Shown here: positions 44,140 through 55,505 of the stretch, piece by piece
Numbering within the stretch: the stretch's first letter is position 1
Layout of the letters: each line of letters starts with the position of its first letter
NCBI RefSeq assembly: GCF_963676685.1
Contig: NC_092354.1
Span: 14,018,746-14,082,745, forward strand
DNA: 64,000 nucleotides
Direction: 5' to 3'
Source: Mytilus edulis
Lineage: Eukaryota; Mollusca; Bivalvia; Mytilida; Mytilidae
Notes under the pieces: generated by a model
Seen by the model: the letters and a program-made list of their open reading frames with translations, nothing else
Told to the model about the DNA's origin: nothing
The model's database searches: none
Program-made: the position numbers and the translations under genes

Positions 44140-44530
44140 CAGTGTTCAGGTATAAGGGTAATGCCTTTTTCCTCATACTAAACATGTACATGACTGTATT
44201 AAATGTACAATGTATATATCATACCGGTATTTGTTTTTTTTTTATAAACAAAAAATTGTATATAAATCAGACTGTTACTTTTCCGTTTGAAATGCTTTAC
44301 ATTTGTAATTTCTGGGCTATAACTATACAATATTGGGTGTACAGTGTTAATGAAATCAACCTACTTGTAGAAAGTTGTTAACTTCTATGCGACTGTCAAT
44401 TGATTTCTAGCATGTCTTATAACATGAATAAAGAAAGTTTTCATTGGCAATCATTCCGCATCTTCCAATTTCAAATATTTAGGTTTATTTTATTAAGTAT
44501 GGCTCCACCTAAGAATCATGCAGAGGGTGA
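44140..44530 (+). repeat. Diverged duplicated segment D, uninterrupted copy
   Basis: AATGCTTTACATTTGT, TTGATTTCTAGCATGTC, CATTGGCAATCATTCC and ATATTTAGGTTTATTT occur in the same order at 49380-50600, where two MITEs are inserted between them. This copy shows the empty sites. Confidence 0.6.
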
Positions 44531-44628
44531 TACAGTGATAGTTGTCAAATTGACTTTTTGGGGCTTCATATGTTCTATTTTGATAAGAAACTAAAAAAAA
44601 TAACAATTACACATGTGTTGTACATTTG

Positions 44629-45378
44629 GTTGCTATGGTTACGATGGCACCATAACAACCCTTTAATTTCAGTCCTAAAACCTTAAAAATTTCTGTTTTT
44701 CATCACAGATTTTTTTATAAACTGCTAATTAATTTTGATAAAACAAATATATGTTATCATAGTTCCTCATTTGTTCTAAAAATTAAAGTTGATAAACAGA
44801 AGTTGCAACTATGGCAACTCTTGTTTCCATGGCAACCAATTGTTGCAGTTTTTCATTTTCATAAAAGGAGTCAAAATTACATTTTTCAAATTCTATTTTC
44901 TTCCAAGAGCAGGGTCCTATGGATAACTTGTTTGTTTGCATTTGTTCATTGGACCTTTGTCTATAACATATCAAAAATAATCATTTGTAGCCTCCTTTAG
45001 ATTTTTCAGAAAAAAAAGTTTTTTTTGTCTCATTTTTTTTTTTTTTGCATTTTTTTTTCTGACAATAAGCTAAATTATTTTCATGTGTTTATAGCACAAT
45101 TCATTTGTGTCTTTTTAGCTTGTATAACACCTAAATATTGAAACAAAGTAAAGAAAACAGTTACTTATTTATCATTATCCTCAAATCAAACTACCAGTTT
45201 CCATGGAAACAGAACACACCAATTTTGAGAATTACCCATTTTTGATAATGAATTACACATTTGCTTTATAATGATAAAATTTTAATGAAGCATTTTTTTT
45301 ATTTTTCTCCATGTAATACATTGTAACATCAAATTAATCAAAATAATGAAATAAAGGAAATTTGGTCGTCATGGAGAC
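44629..45378. promoter_or_regulatory. Cluster of X-box-like motifs
   Basis: GTTGCTATGGTTAC (44629), CTATGGCAAC (44811), GTTTCCATGGCAAC (44823), GTTTCCATGGAAAC (45197) and GTCGTCATGGAGAC (45365) match the RFX X-box form GTNNCCATGGNAAC to different degrees, two of them very well. Spacing near multiples of 190 bp hints at a decayed tandem repeat. No gene start was identified beside it. Confidence 0.35.
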
Positions 45379-46441
45379 AAATGCCTACATTTACAAAATC
45401 TTCGTTTAACATCACTTAAACAATATTTGTTCAAACTATCATTTTCTGTACAAAATCATTGTAAGGAGCAAAAATATTAAATATTGATGCTATACTTAAA
45501 TCTTTCAAACAACCCTTGGAAGATATTGGTCCCCCCCCCCCTCCTGACAGTTAAGGTCTATATTTCATCAATGAAAGCTTTTCAGATATGTTTGTAGTGC
45601 AAGAAATAGCCTTTAAATCATTAACAAATGAACTTATTCCTTAATTTTTTCTAGAGAATTCAATGTGAAATTTTGACAAGAAAAGGGGGGTATGAACCCT
45701 ATAAATATAGTAGTAATGGTTCAAAATAAAGCTGAACACTGTTTCTAAAAAGGACAACAAATTGGTTGCTCTATAGGATCAGAATACACATGTATCTCAT
45801 CAACTAAACATTTTTTAAAGATCCATGACAATGAGCCATTGCGGTCAAGGTCAGACAGACATGTACACCTTACAATTGTTCACTTCAGTACACTAAAGTA
45901 GTTTTATCTTGTTTGGCTTATGATAATTGAAAAACATACCAAAACACAAAACTTTACATTGACCAATGAATCATGAAAATGAGGTCAAGAGCAGATAAAA
46001 CTACCTGGTAGGTATATTTTTTATGGTTTTGTTTAAACATTAAAATGTTGTCAAGGAAAAGGGACACCTGACAGAAGGAAACTTCTTAGCATAAGGTATC
46101 TGCATAAAAGGTTTGAAGCATCCATGTCTTCTCCCCTCTAAAATATAAAGCTTTATACAAATAGTTTACACTGCTGCAGCCAGATAGTAATCAGTAAATC
46201 TTTAAGTCTCCCATACATAGAGCTGTATTTTCACAGGCAATACAAAAATCAGTTAGCATTATTTTCTTTATTATTCTATAAAATTTTTGTTTTTTCAAAT
46301 AGTCCATCAAGTCTTTTCCTTTAAAGATGCAAACACACACAAGTTAATTCAGTCCCTTCTAAACAAACCACTTGCAGCATTAGGGCAAAAATTGTATGGC
46401 CCAGTCCTTAATGTCAGATCAAAACTTCTTCAGGCTATAAT
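45379..46441. other. Stretch without recognised genes
   Basis: It is AT-rich with a C run at 45531-45542 and no exon or repeat family recognised. The AATAAA signal on the minus strand at 46267-46272 belongs to the exon described next. Confidence 0.4.
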
Positions 46442-46569
46442 TCATCCAAAAGGGTAGTATGTCCACTGTCGTATTGATATCTTATAAAATGCTGCTTCCA
46501 AGATATTATATGTGACTGTGATAGCTCTCTGTCTGTTATGTAACTCAATATGTAGTTCCTCTAGAAAAT
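46442..46569 (-). CDS. Terminal exon of an unidentified minus-strand gene
   Basis: On the minus strand an acceptor CTGTTTTGTAG is followed by 41 codons and TGA: FLEELHIELHNRQRAITVTY, then NILEAAFYKISIRQWTYYPF and Gly. The composition is that of a real globular protein C-terminus, and AATAAA follows 170 bp downstream. It would join in phase 1 to an upstream exon that I could not find between 46.6 and 53.7 kb. I do not recognise the family. It could also be a relic exon. Confidence 0.45.
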
Positions 46570-48339
46570 CTACAAAACAGAAATGAAAATATTATAATAC
46601 ATGCAAATTAATAATGGTACATGTATGATCATGTTTAAAATAATTGTAAGAATAAAAATCATAGAAATCAAATGTCGTACTTACATTGTATAAATGCCTG
46701 TTTACTCAACAAGGATGTGACATCAAAACTTGAAACCGTCAAATTTAGTTTAATTGCTTTGGGAGAGGAAAAAGTGAAAGTAGACAGTCAGCAGTTATGA
46801 ATAGATTTGATAAATAGTAAAAAAAAAAATCTATATTTTTCTATATTTAGTTTTCAAAAAAAAAATTTACTCTTTAAAGTGTTGTTGTAATAAAAATATA
46901 TGTATTACCTATTGTGATGTATTTCATTGTTATAACACAAATCATATTGTAATCATTGTATGAAATTTAAAAACCGGCAAGGGTCCATAATTGGATTGAT
47001 AAAGTATTCTTTAATATTCTTATTCTTATTACCGGTAGTATTTTAAGTTCTGCTAATTTTTTTAGTTTTCATTTATTGACAAACCTCAGGCGTATAGAAA
47101 TCAAAAGAATCAGTACTAGTTCATTTGAAAAAAAGGCTTTAAAGATAAGAACAAGAGAACAAAAGTGGCACAATCTACTAACAGTTCTCTATTTGTATGT
47201 TTGTTTTAACAACTAATTTGTCTTATATAAGAATATCTTTAAAAAAATATTTTCTATTGGTTAATTACCATGTATACAATGTATCACTTTCTTCATGGTT
47301 TACATTTCTGGTCTAGTAACTTTAAATGACACTGGATGACTGGTAGAAGGTACCTTAAAAGCAGATTAATAATAAATATTCATATGATTTGTCACCAAGG
47401 TCCACTCCAGAGCACTGTTAGATAAGGGGGAGCTAACTCGTATGTGCTGGGACCAAGGGACAGGGAGTCAGTCTATCGCTAGACTTAATGTTCTGATAGG
47501 CATAGCTAAAACACAAGGAAGGTTTTCATAATTTAATTAACGATAACGATTTAAATGAATGATAACAAATCAATTAATAAACAATGCCAAATAATAATAA
47601 TCTAATTCAAGTACAAAGTATCAATTCAAAATAACAAATCCAAAGTAAAACTATTTCTCTTTAAAATGTAAAAAATAAATGCCAAAATTACTAAATCATA
47701 AAATGTACTTAATCTCAATTTCAGAATGTAAAAAAGTCTCAAAATAAAAGTTTCTCAAAAGTATTTTCTAAAGTTAAATTTATGAGTCAGAGATAAATTT
47801 TGTCTCAACACTACACAGCCAGCTGGTAGACAGTCTTATAGGTCCAGTATAATGACGTGAGTAGTGTGAGGTTACACTTCCGAATCACTGACTGCTTTTC
47901 CAAAATTTACGAACAATATTTATACTAAAATCCAAAATAAATAAATATGTCTCGACATATTAGTAGTACTCTCATTAGAAAAAATAGACGTTAATTAACA
48001 AAGCCTAATCCTATAATGTTTTGATAAAAATCTAAACTTTCAAAGTGACATATGTCAATTACAATTAATATTTCAAAATAAAGTGCTTTGAGCAAACTGT
48101 GAAATTTCGAGTATTAATGCCACAGCATAGGTAAAATCAATTAAACAAATTAATTACAATTCTTACAAAATACAAACATAAAATTTTCTTTCTTAAAATA
48201 AAACATAATTTTTATCCAAAATAACACTTGCACAAATTTAAGCCAAATAACACACCATGACAGATTTTTAAATTAAGCTAAACAAAAAAATAAATATAGA
48301 ATATGGAGTTCAGTATGGCTTTCATTATCACTGAACTAG
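46570..48339. other. AT-rich stretch, no exon recognised
   Basis: If the exon at 46442 belongs to a live gene, this is part of its last intron. A GC-richer patch at 47400-47530 and one at 47815-47900 were examined on both strands without finding a convincing coding frame. Confidence 0.4.
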
Positions 48340-48482
48340 TATATATATTTGTTTAGGGGCCAGTTGAAGGACATCTCTTGATGCGAGAATTTCTCACTGC
48401 ATTGAAGACCTATTGGTGACCTTCTGTCTGTTCTATTATGTGTCTATGGTCAACACATTCCCCATTTCCATTCTCAATTTTA
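48340..48482 (-). repeat. Repeat R1, reverse copy
   Basis: TTTAGGGGCCAGTTGAAGGA to TTCCATTCTCAATTTTAA is the reverse complement of the first half of R1. Confidence 0.65.
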
Positions 48483-48644
48483 ACCTTCATACCTTTTCTC
48501 AAAACATATTTTTGTATATATATTGGCTTATGTTCTTATGATGTACTGTTATACATGGCTACTGTCCCAGGTTAGGAGAGGGTTGGGATCCCACTAACAT
48601 GTTTAACCCCGCCACATTATTTATGGATGTGCCTGTCCGAAGTC

Positions 48645-48910
48645 AGGAGCCTGTAATTCAGTGGTTGTCATTTGTTTATGTGTTTCATATTTGTTTTTGA
48701 TTCATTTTTTTATATAAATACGGCCGTTAGTTTTCTCGTTAGAATTGTTTTACATTGTCTTATCGGGGCCTTTGATAGCGGACTATGCGGTATGGGCTTT
48801 GCTCAATGTTGAAGGCCATACGGTGACCTATATTTGTTAATGGCTGTGTCATTTTGGTCTCTTGTGGACAGTTGTCTCATTGGCAATCATACCACATCTT
48901 CTTTTTTATA
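48645..48910 (+). repeat. Dispersed repeat family R5, copy 1
   Basis: It starts GCCTGTAATTCAGTGGTTGT, contains TTATCGGGGCCTTT, GCGGTATGGGCTTTGCT and TGTCTCATTGGCAATCATAC, and ends CACATCTTCTTTTTTATA. A nearly identical copy is at 51137-51412. Confidence 0.75.
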
Positions 48911-49671
48911 TTAGGAATAGAAAAAAAAGTGAAATACAAATGCAATTCCAAGATTCCTAAAAGTGAGTCTGGCAACAGTAATTATAAAGAGTAATATAGA
49001 GTCAGTGACGTCCATTGTGATATATTACAAACAAAAATACAGTAAAAACAATGTATGTATAATTTCATTTGCTCACTCTGACATATTAAGAAAAATAGTT
49101 TCACAATGCAAAGGCATCATGACATAGTAATCAAGATATTTAATAATTCTGAAAGTTTCATGCAATATTAATCCAAGTCCTGGTCTTTCATTGTCTTTGT
49201 GGAGTTGCATCGATAAATTCCCAATATACAACTACATGTATATGGCAAAAAAAATATAACATAAACGAAAACAAGAAAGCACACAAATTACACACTTAAA
49301 TTGACATATAAATCCTTAAAACATGTTAAAGTCTGTAATACATATAATTCAGTGGATGTGGTTGTCCATTGTTCATGTTGTTTATGTACATATGTACATG
49401 TACTAACTGAATGTTGTATATATCGTGTATATACATGATATACATGTATCATTACAGCATTTGTTTTTTATATAAAAAAAATGGATATTAATCAGACCGA
49501 TTTGGAATGCTTTACATTTGTTAGTTCTGGGTTATTTAGATCTTACTATACAGTATGGATTAACTCATGGTTAAAGGATGTATAGTGGTAATGACAGTAT
49601 CACAGAAAGTATGTGACTATCAATTGATCTCTAGCATGTCTACCTGTTACATCATGTACATGTAGCATGGT

Positions 49672-49911
49672 AAGGGACGACATCAAAAGTTCAATGAAGG
49701 ATAAAAAACTTAATTCAAATAGTTTTTTCACTGACACCCCCCTCCTAACCCCCTATTAACTTAGTTTGGGAAAAATTGATTGACCCATATGGATATATGT
49801 AAAAATCAATGTCGGATAACCAAATCTTGCAGCAGTTCAACTCCCCCATCCCCAAACTATTTAATTTAAGTTTTTTTTTTATCTTACATTGATCTTTTGA
49901 TGTCGTCCCTA
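49672..49911. mobile_element. MITE with AGGGACGACATC termini
   Basis: AGGGACGACATCAAAAG on the left and CTTTTGATGTCGTCCCT on the right are perfect 17-bp inverted repeats. Pairing extends through AAAACTTAATTCAAATAGTT and AACTATTTAATTTAAGTTTT. The centre is C-rich. 240 bp, non-coding. Confidence 0.75.
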
Positions 49912-49948
49912 ATAAAGAATGCTTTCATTTCTATCGGTTCTGTTCGCC

Positions 49949-50537
49949 CTAATAAAATGTTCACCCTGGGTTCAGTCGCCCATACATGCAAAGTCTGTTC
50001 GCCCTACTAAAAAAATAATATAATATTATTTTTATATTGAGAGCATTGAAGTTGAATAAAGATATTTTTATTCTTTAAATTTATGAAAACTGTATCATGG
50101 AAATATTTAAAAGCTGACGGCTTGTTTTGATCAATTATAGATCAATGACATAACAAATCACAGGAAAAATAATAAATTGGTTTCGGCTATACATGTACAA
50201 ATATTAGGGTAATGTTTCAACAAAATTTCAACATATTCTGTTCACATAATAGTCATAATAAACATATAATAAACAAAGAAACCAGTCTGCACCAAAAACT
50301 TTTTCAACTACTACATGTAGTCCAAAGACCAATATTCTGACATTTTTCTTATTGGGCCAAACAACATTTTTGCAAAAACTTACTAGTCCGAATGAAATTT
50401 TACTAGTCTGGGGCATCGGACTAGTGGCTAACCGTGCAGACTGAGAAACAAGAAAACATTTTGGAAAAAAAATAAAAATCAGGGTGAATGGACCCTGGGC
50501 AAACAGGTACTAGGGTGAACGTGAATCAGGGCAAATG
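49949..50537. mobile_element. MITE with TTYGCCCT termini
   Basis: Left TTCGCCCTAATAAAATGTTC then ACCCTG. The right end read in reverse is TTTGCCCTGATTCACGTTCA then CCCTAG. The interior is AT-rich and holds a minus-strand frame (50228-50416) without family features. It was inserted at TTCAT/TGGCAAT relative to segment 44140-44530. Confidence 0.55.
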
Positions 50538-50600
50538 GCAATCATTCCAAATCATCCTATTTGGATATTTCGAATATTTAGGTTTATTTAATATTAATAA

Positions 50601-51136
50601 AATTAAAATAAATAATTCAACTAAACAGGCTAACTGTCATGACTACATGTCTAGCATTTCACTGGGACCAGCAGCTTGAAAGCTATTTGTCACATACATG
50701 TACATACTAAATTGAGTCATTGCCTCTCCCCCTTTCCAAAAAATAAAAATATATGTCACATAACCAAATATCAAGCATATTGGTTACATAGGGTAAATCA
50801 CTTTTTCTTCATTTTGCATGATTCTTAGGTGGAGTGATACTTAATTATAAAAATTATTTAACTAAACAAGCCAACTGTCATGACTAGCATTCCATTTCAA
50901 TTGCAACATTATGATTATAATATGTATGGGGACTGGTAGATTTTTGTTTTACGGATGAATGGGTTAGGGACGGATCCCGCTGGGCCCAGCAACATGAAGC
51001 TATTGGTCACATACATGTACATGAAACACAGGGAACACTTGAACAAATACTAGATTGTGCCTCCCCTTCTCCAAAAAAAATTAAAAATATCCTTTTATTA
51101 ATGTACTTGTACTACACATTTAATTAACAATAAATC
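50601..51136. repeat. Internally repeated stretch with GGTGGAG block
   Basis: AACTAAACA(G/A)GC(T/C)AACTGTCATGAC occurs twice (50619 and 50861). GTCACATAACCAAATATCA with GTAAATCACTTTTTCTT and GCATGATTCTTAGGTGGAG (50754-50835) recurs at 52857-52935. These are low-copy local duplications without coding sense. Confidence 0.5.
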
Positions 51137-51412
51137 GCCTGTAATTCAGTGGTTGTCATAAGTTAATGTGTTACATATTTGTTTTTGGTTCATTTTATTA
51201 TATTTTATTATATAAATAAGGCCGTTATTTTTCTCTTTTGAATTGTGTTACATTGTCTTATCGGGGCCTTTTATAGCTTACTATGCGGTATGGGCTTTGC
51301 TTCTTGTTGAAGGCTGTACGGTGACCTATAGTTGTTAATGTCTGTGTCATTTGGGTCTTTTGTGGATAGTTGTCTCATTGGCAATCACACCACATCTTCT
51401 TTTTTATATGTT
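51137..51412 (+). repeat. Dispersed repeat R5, copy 2
   Basis: It is collinear with 48645-48910 throughout, including GCGGTATGGGCTTTGCT and GTCTCATTGGCAATCACAC. Two almost full-length copies 2.5 kb apart in the same orientation. Confidence 0.75.
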
Positions 51413-52002
51413 GTTTAACCTCTCACTTTCAACTGTGAGAAATATTTTGCATTCCGTAATGATCCTTTGACACTTGAAACTTGAAAGGCCTCTCAATGTC
51501 TGTATTAGTAGTAAAATCCATTCTCTGTGGGATAACACTATAAACAGGTCTGCTTTCTTCCGTTGTTATTTCATGATTTTAGTCATTTGTACGCAGCAAT
51601 ACTATATTTAGTCCAACAGCTAATTGCAAGTGATATTTTACGTCTCCGTGAGACACAAATTTAGCTTAATAACAGTTGTGTCTTTAGAGTAACATTAGTA
51701 AAGAATTCAACTAGAATTACTTTGCAGAAACAACATCGTAATTTTGCTTCCACATGTAGTGAAGCAGAACAGGAAGTGATAAATTGAAAACAATACAAGA
51801 TGCAATTAACAAAAAATCCTTACTAAAAAGATTAATCTATCCAATTTAACACCATAAACAAATGAATCTTTACTAAATTATTAATTTCTCAACACAGATA
51901 GTTGTTGTTTTTTAAAAGTTGCATCGTCCGTTATAATTTTTTTTTTACTTGTTTTGAAGTTCAACAGGAGTTGTATTTCTTGGAGTAGTAAGAAAAAGCG
52001 GC

Positions 52003-52590
52003 TAAAGGAGTAGGTCCGATAAGGACCGATTTTGGCCTCAAATTTCAGGTTCATCTGACAGAAGATTTTGACCACTTTTTAAACACTTAAATGTCTATTT
52101 CATTTGAATCAATTAGTTTATGTGAAAGATTTGAACTAATTTAGTAATTAAAAACGATCCGATTCAAGCTCAAATATGAAAAATCAACCAAATAGGCCAA
52201 AAAATGTCACTTTTCGGATTGTTTTTGTCAAAAATGAAAGTGGCCGCATCCGTGTTCATTCTCAACCTTTATATATGTTATGTATTATCATAAAATACAA
52301 CTTCCATTTCAATATTAAGGATGAACACGAATGCGGCCACTTTCGTTTTACACGAAAACCGCCTAAAATTTTACTAAAATGATAGAATTTTGAAGAATTC
52401 AGTAATTTAGCATGACTTTAAGGTGCCAGTTCCCGATATATGTTCATTGTATAGTCAAAAATAGCACATATTTATGTAGCAGAAGCACTCTACTGTTCAA
52501 TAAATAGCTAAAAGTTTACATTTTATCAATTTTGTAAAACTGCTATATTTTGAGGCCAAAAAGTGCTCTTACTGGACCTACTCCTTTAAA
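52003..52590. mobile_element. MITE with inner hairpin
   Basis: Ends are AAAGGAGTAGGTCCGATAAG with TTTTGGCCTCAAA and, inverted, TTTTGAGGCCAAAAAG with ACTGGACCTACTCCTTT, flanked by TA. The inner hairpin at 52228-52350 pairs GAAAGTGGCCGCATCCGTGT with ACACGAATGCGGCCACTTTC. Confidence 0.7.
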
Positions 52591-53699
52591 ATGAAAATAA
52601 TTTGAGATAGGCACAAGGCTACAAACAAACAAAATTGATATGTTGTTTGAAAGATTCCATATTTTCTGTTATGCTAAATGGCTTACTACAAATCGCCTGT
52701 TTACAGCAAATATTTGTTTATCGCATCCATCATATTTCCAATACTTATATAATGAGAAAAATATGCTCATCTGAATTTTTATTAGGGTATAATTTACATT
52801 AATAGTAGGCATCAACAATTATAGTTGAATATATGTTAATTTTTACTCAAAATGTGTCACATAACCAAATATCACGCACATTGGTAACATAAGGTAAATC
52901 ACTTTTTCTTGATATTGCATGATTATTAGGTGGAGCTCAACTTAATAATTAATCACAATAGTGATATAAACTTGATTATCATACATCAAAATTACTGGCT
53001 ATGACGTAGTATCAGTATAAAGCAATGTGACATATAAGACTCATGACAAAAAGGTCAAAGGTCACTCTCAGAATCATTCAAAAATCTATCTCCCTACTTA
53101 CAAACTACACATTCATATGAATCCTACTCTGAATCACTCTTTTTACACACATTTACATAATATAGGGATATAGGGTCATACCTACCGAATAGGGCTTGAA
53201 GCGTTCCATACAATTCATTCCTCTCTCATACACCTCAAAGTAAATAAAGTGCATTCTTACCTTATATAGTGATTATACTAAATTCAATATGTTCGAAATA
53301 CTTCAAATGATTATTGATGAAATAGCATTCAATTCCAAACCACATAGATATAGCTTAAACAACAGTAAATATAAACTATCCATTTTTCTCAAACAATACC
53401 CATTTCAAATCTTGGGGTATGTCTCAATTAACCAATAAGAACACATATAATTCTGACCACAGAGAATTTCACCTGAGCTTTCTTACTAATTACATATAAA
53501 TTGTACAGGTGGAAACAGTTACCAATGTGCAATCAAGCACATCTGATTAATACTAAATACTCTAATGATTAAATAATACATAGATAAACTGATCAATAAG
53601 TAATAATGATAGACTATACAAAGAAGTGATAAGAATAATAAAATCAATGAAAATCGTCGTTACCATATTCTCCACCTTCTGAGACATCAAATGTTTCAA
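52591..53699. other. Stretch without recognised genes
   Basis: Apart from the second GGTGGAG block at 52857-52935 no feature was recognised on either strand. Confidence 0.4.
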
Positions 53700-54905
53700 A
53701 ACGTCTACATCAACTGACTTGCCCCGGTCTGAAGGAAAAGACGTTCTCGTCTAAAACAAAATAACTTTACATTTAATATCCTCAATCATCTGACTTCGAA
53801 GCATCATCGTTGTATTCGGAGACAATTCCTGAAGACGCAGCTTACTTGAGATATTCTGCTTGTATCATCCAATCAGTTTTCTGGGCACTCTTTGCCACAT
53901 AATTTTTGTACTTAGTAGTTGATGTCGATGTTTTTGTTTTTGTGGATCGTCTCACTATATTATCTATTGATTCATCTTCTTCGTCTTCTGTTTCTGATTC
54001 CTCTACTGGAGCATCTTGGACAAAACTACTTGCTTTGTCGTTTTCTTCAGTTTGATCTTGGATCTGTCATTCATCATCAGCATTTTGAGCGTCTTCTACT
54101 GAATCAGAATCCGGTTCGGTGGTGCGGACTTGATCGTCATCAACGTTACAGGAACGTCAATTTCAACAGGTACAGCATCTGATGGTACGATGACATCTGG
54201 CTCCTTTTTATTTCTGGTTCATTCCACATTACCACAAAAGATTCATCCTCACTGTCCATGACAGTTTCACATCTGATATGACCTTGGTTAAAGTTTCTTT
54301 TTGTGGTTGTGTACGCCTAAGTCTGGGCTTTGGAACATGTTTTCTTGGTTCTGGTACTGAACTAACCTCTTCCAAAACACCTATGAGTCCAATAGGTAAC
54401 AAATTATTTCTAAGATGTATTCTTTTTTCTTCTGCTTCCATTTTCCTTCCTGACTACAAAAACTGGTATTTCAATGTTTGCTTGTTCTAAAACTATATAA
54501 GGATCTTCTTCTCATTCATTCTAAAATTCATAGATTCCCTCGAATGCTAGTATCTTGACTAATACTCTATCACCTTTATGTATAGCACCTTTCACTCTCT
54601 TATCTTATCCTTTCTTCTGTCCAATACTAGAATGCGATTTTTCGGCAGATGATGAAGCTAGTTGGTATGACGTCTTCAGCTTCTCGCTTAAATCGTGTAT
54701 ATACTTTGTTGCACTTTTCACTTCTTTATCATCTAGAAGTCTTACACAAGATCCACGGGCAACTTTGGTTTTCGTCCAAACATCAATTCAAACGGTGGAT
54801 ATCCTGTGCTGTCGTGTTTTGTGCAGTGGTATACATGTGTTATACGTGCAAGCTATGATTTACAATCTCTCTTTTGATCTTTATGGAGTGTTCCAATCAT
54901 GTTAA
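53700..54905 (-). pseudogene. Gypsy-like polyprotein, integrase C-terminal tail remnant
   Basis: Minus-strand pieces of coding character (a basic region with KPRLRRTQPQKETLTK at about 54310-54360, and KYKNYVAKSAQKTDWMIQA at about 53840-53920) are separated by stops and shifts. They follow the integrase remnant on the same strand at the expected distance. The right part (54550-54905) has decayed blocks such as ELMFGR-like and CPWILCKT. Identification rests mainly on the neighbouring integrase. Confidence 0.45.
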
Positions 54906-54911
54906 TAAGCG

Positions 54912-55072
54912 TTCTGTTCGTTTCTGTGTGTGTTACATGTAGTGTTGTGTCGTTGTTCTCCTCTTATATTTAATGCGTTTCCATCAGTTTTAGTTTGTTG
55001 TCCCAATTTCGTTTATTGTCCCTGGATTTATGAGTTTGAACTGCGCTATACTACTGTTGCCTTTATCTGTTA
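54912..55072 (+). repeat. R6 repeat inserted in the Gypsy integrase
   Basis: GTAGTGTTGTGTCGTTGTTC with TCCTCTTATATTTAATGCG to CTATACTACTGTTGCCTTTA is R6 in the orientation opposite to 43889-44062. It begins directly where the integrase core breaks off. Confidence 0.7.
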
Positions 55073-55505
55073 AACCTTTCAAACTGGCAATTTCCTTGTG
55101 GATGGTAAGGTGTTGTTCTTGATTTTCTAATTCCAGTGATTTCACAGAGCTCCTTTATCATACGGCTCTCAAAATTAGCACCTTGGTCGGAATGTATTCG
55201 ATGAAGCAGATATAGTTTCGACAAATGCATCTGCGGTGGTTCTTGCAGTTGTATTCTTAGTTTGGATCGCCTGTGCATATCTCGTGAAATGATCTGTTAT
55301 CACAAGAACATATTGATATCCTCCTTAAGAAATCTCTACTTTTAAGAAATCCATGCAAACAATTTCCATAGGCTGACTAGTTGTTATGTGTTATGCTTTT
55401 AAGTGGTGCTCTTTCATTTGTTGGTGTCTTTCTCCATATGCATCTTGGACATTTTTGTATCCATTGTTCTATTTTCGTCATGCCATACCAAAAGAATCTT
55501 TCTTT
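55073..55505 (-). pseudogene. Ty3/Gypsy integrase remnant
   Basis: On the minus strand from about 55505: RFFWYGMTKIEQWIQKCPRC with the CxxC of the zinc-binding domain, then after decay [19 protein letters not shown] (second Asp of the DDE core) and [17 protein letters not shown] (the Glu region, with Cys in place of the usual Gly after GN). These are hallmark chromovirus/Gypsy integrase blocks. At least one stop lies between the zinc-binding and core parts. No LTRs were found. Confidence 0.7.

Larger units (their letters stand above)
49380..50600 (+). repeat. Duplicated segment D, copy with two insertions
   Basis: It shares with 44140-44530 the blocks GGAATGCTTTACATTTGT, AATTGATCTCTAGCATGTC, AATAAAGAATGCTTTCATT and TGGCAATCATTCC. 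Between them lie MITE 49672-49911 and MITE 49949-50537, both absent from the first copy. Confidence 0.6.

Noticed and set aside
53919-54182. Plus-strand frame of 87 codons
   Set aside because: Shadow of the decayed Gypsy sequence on the minus strand; no family features in its own frame.
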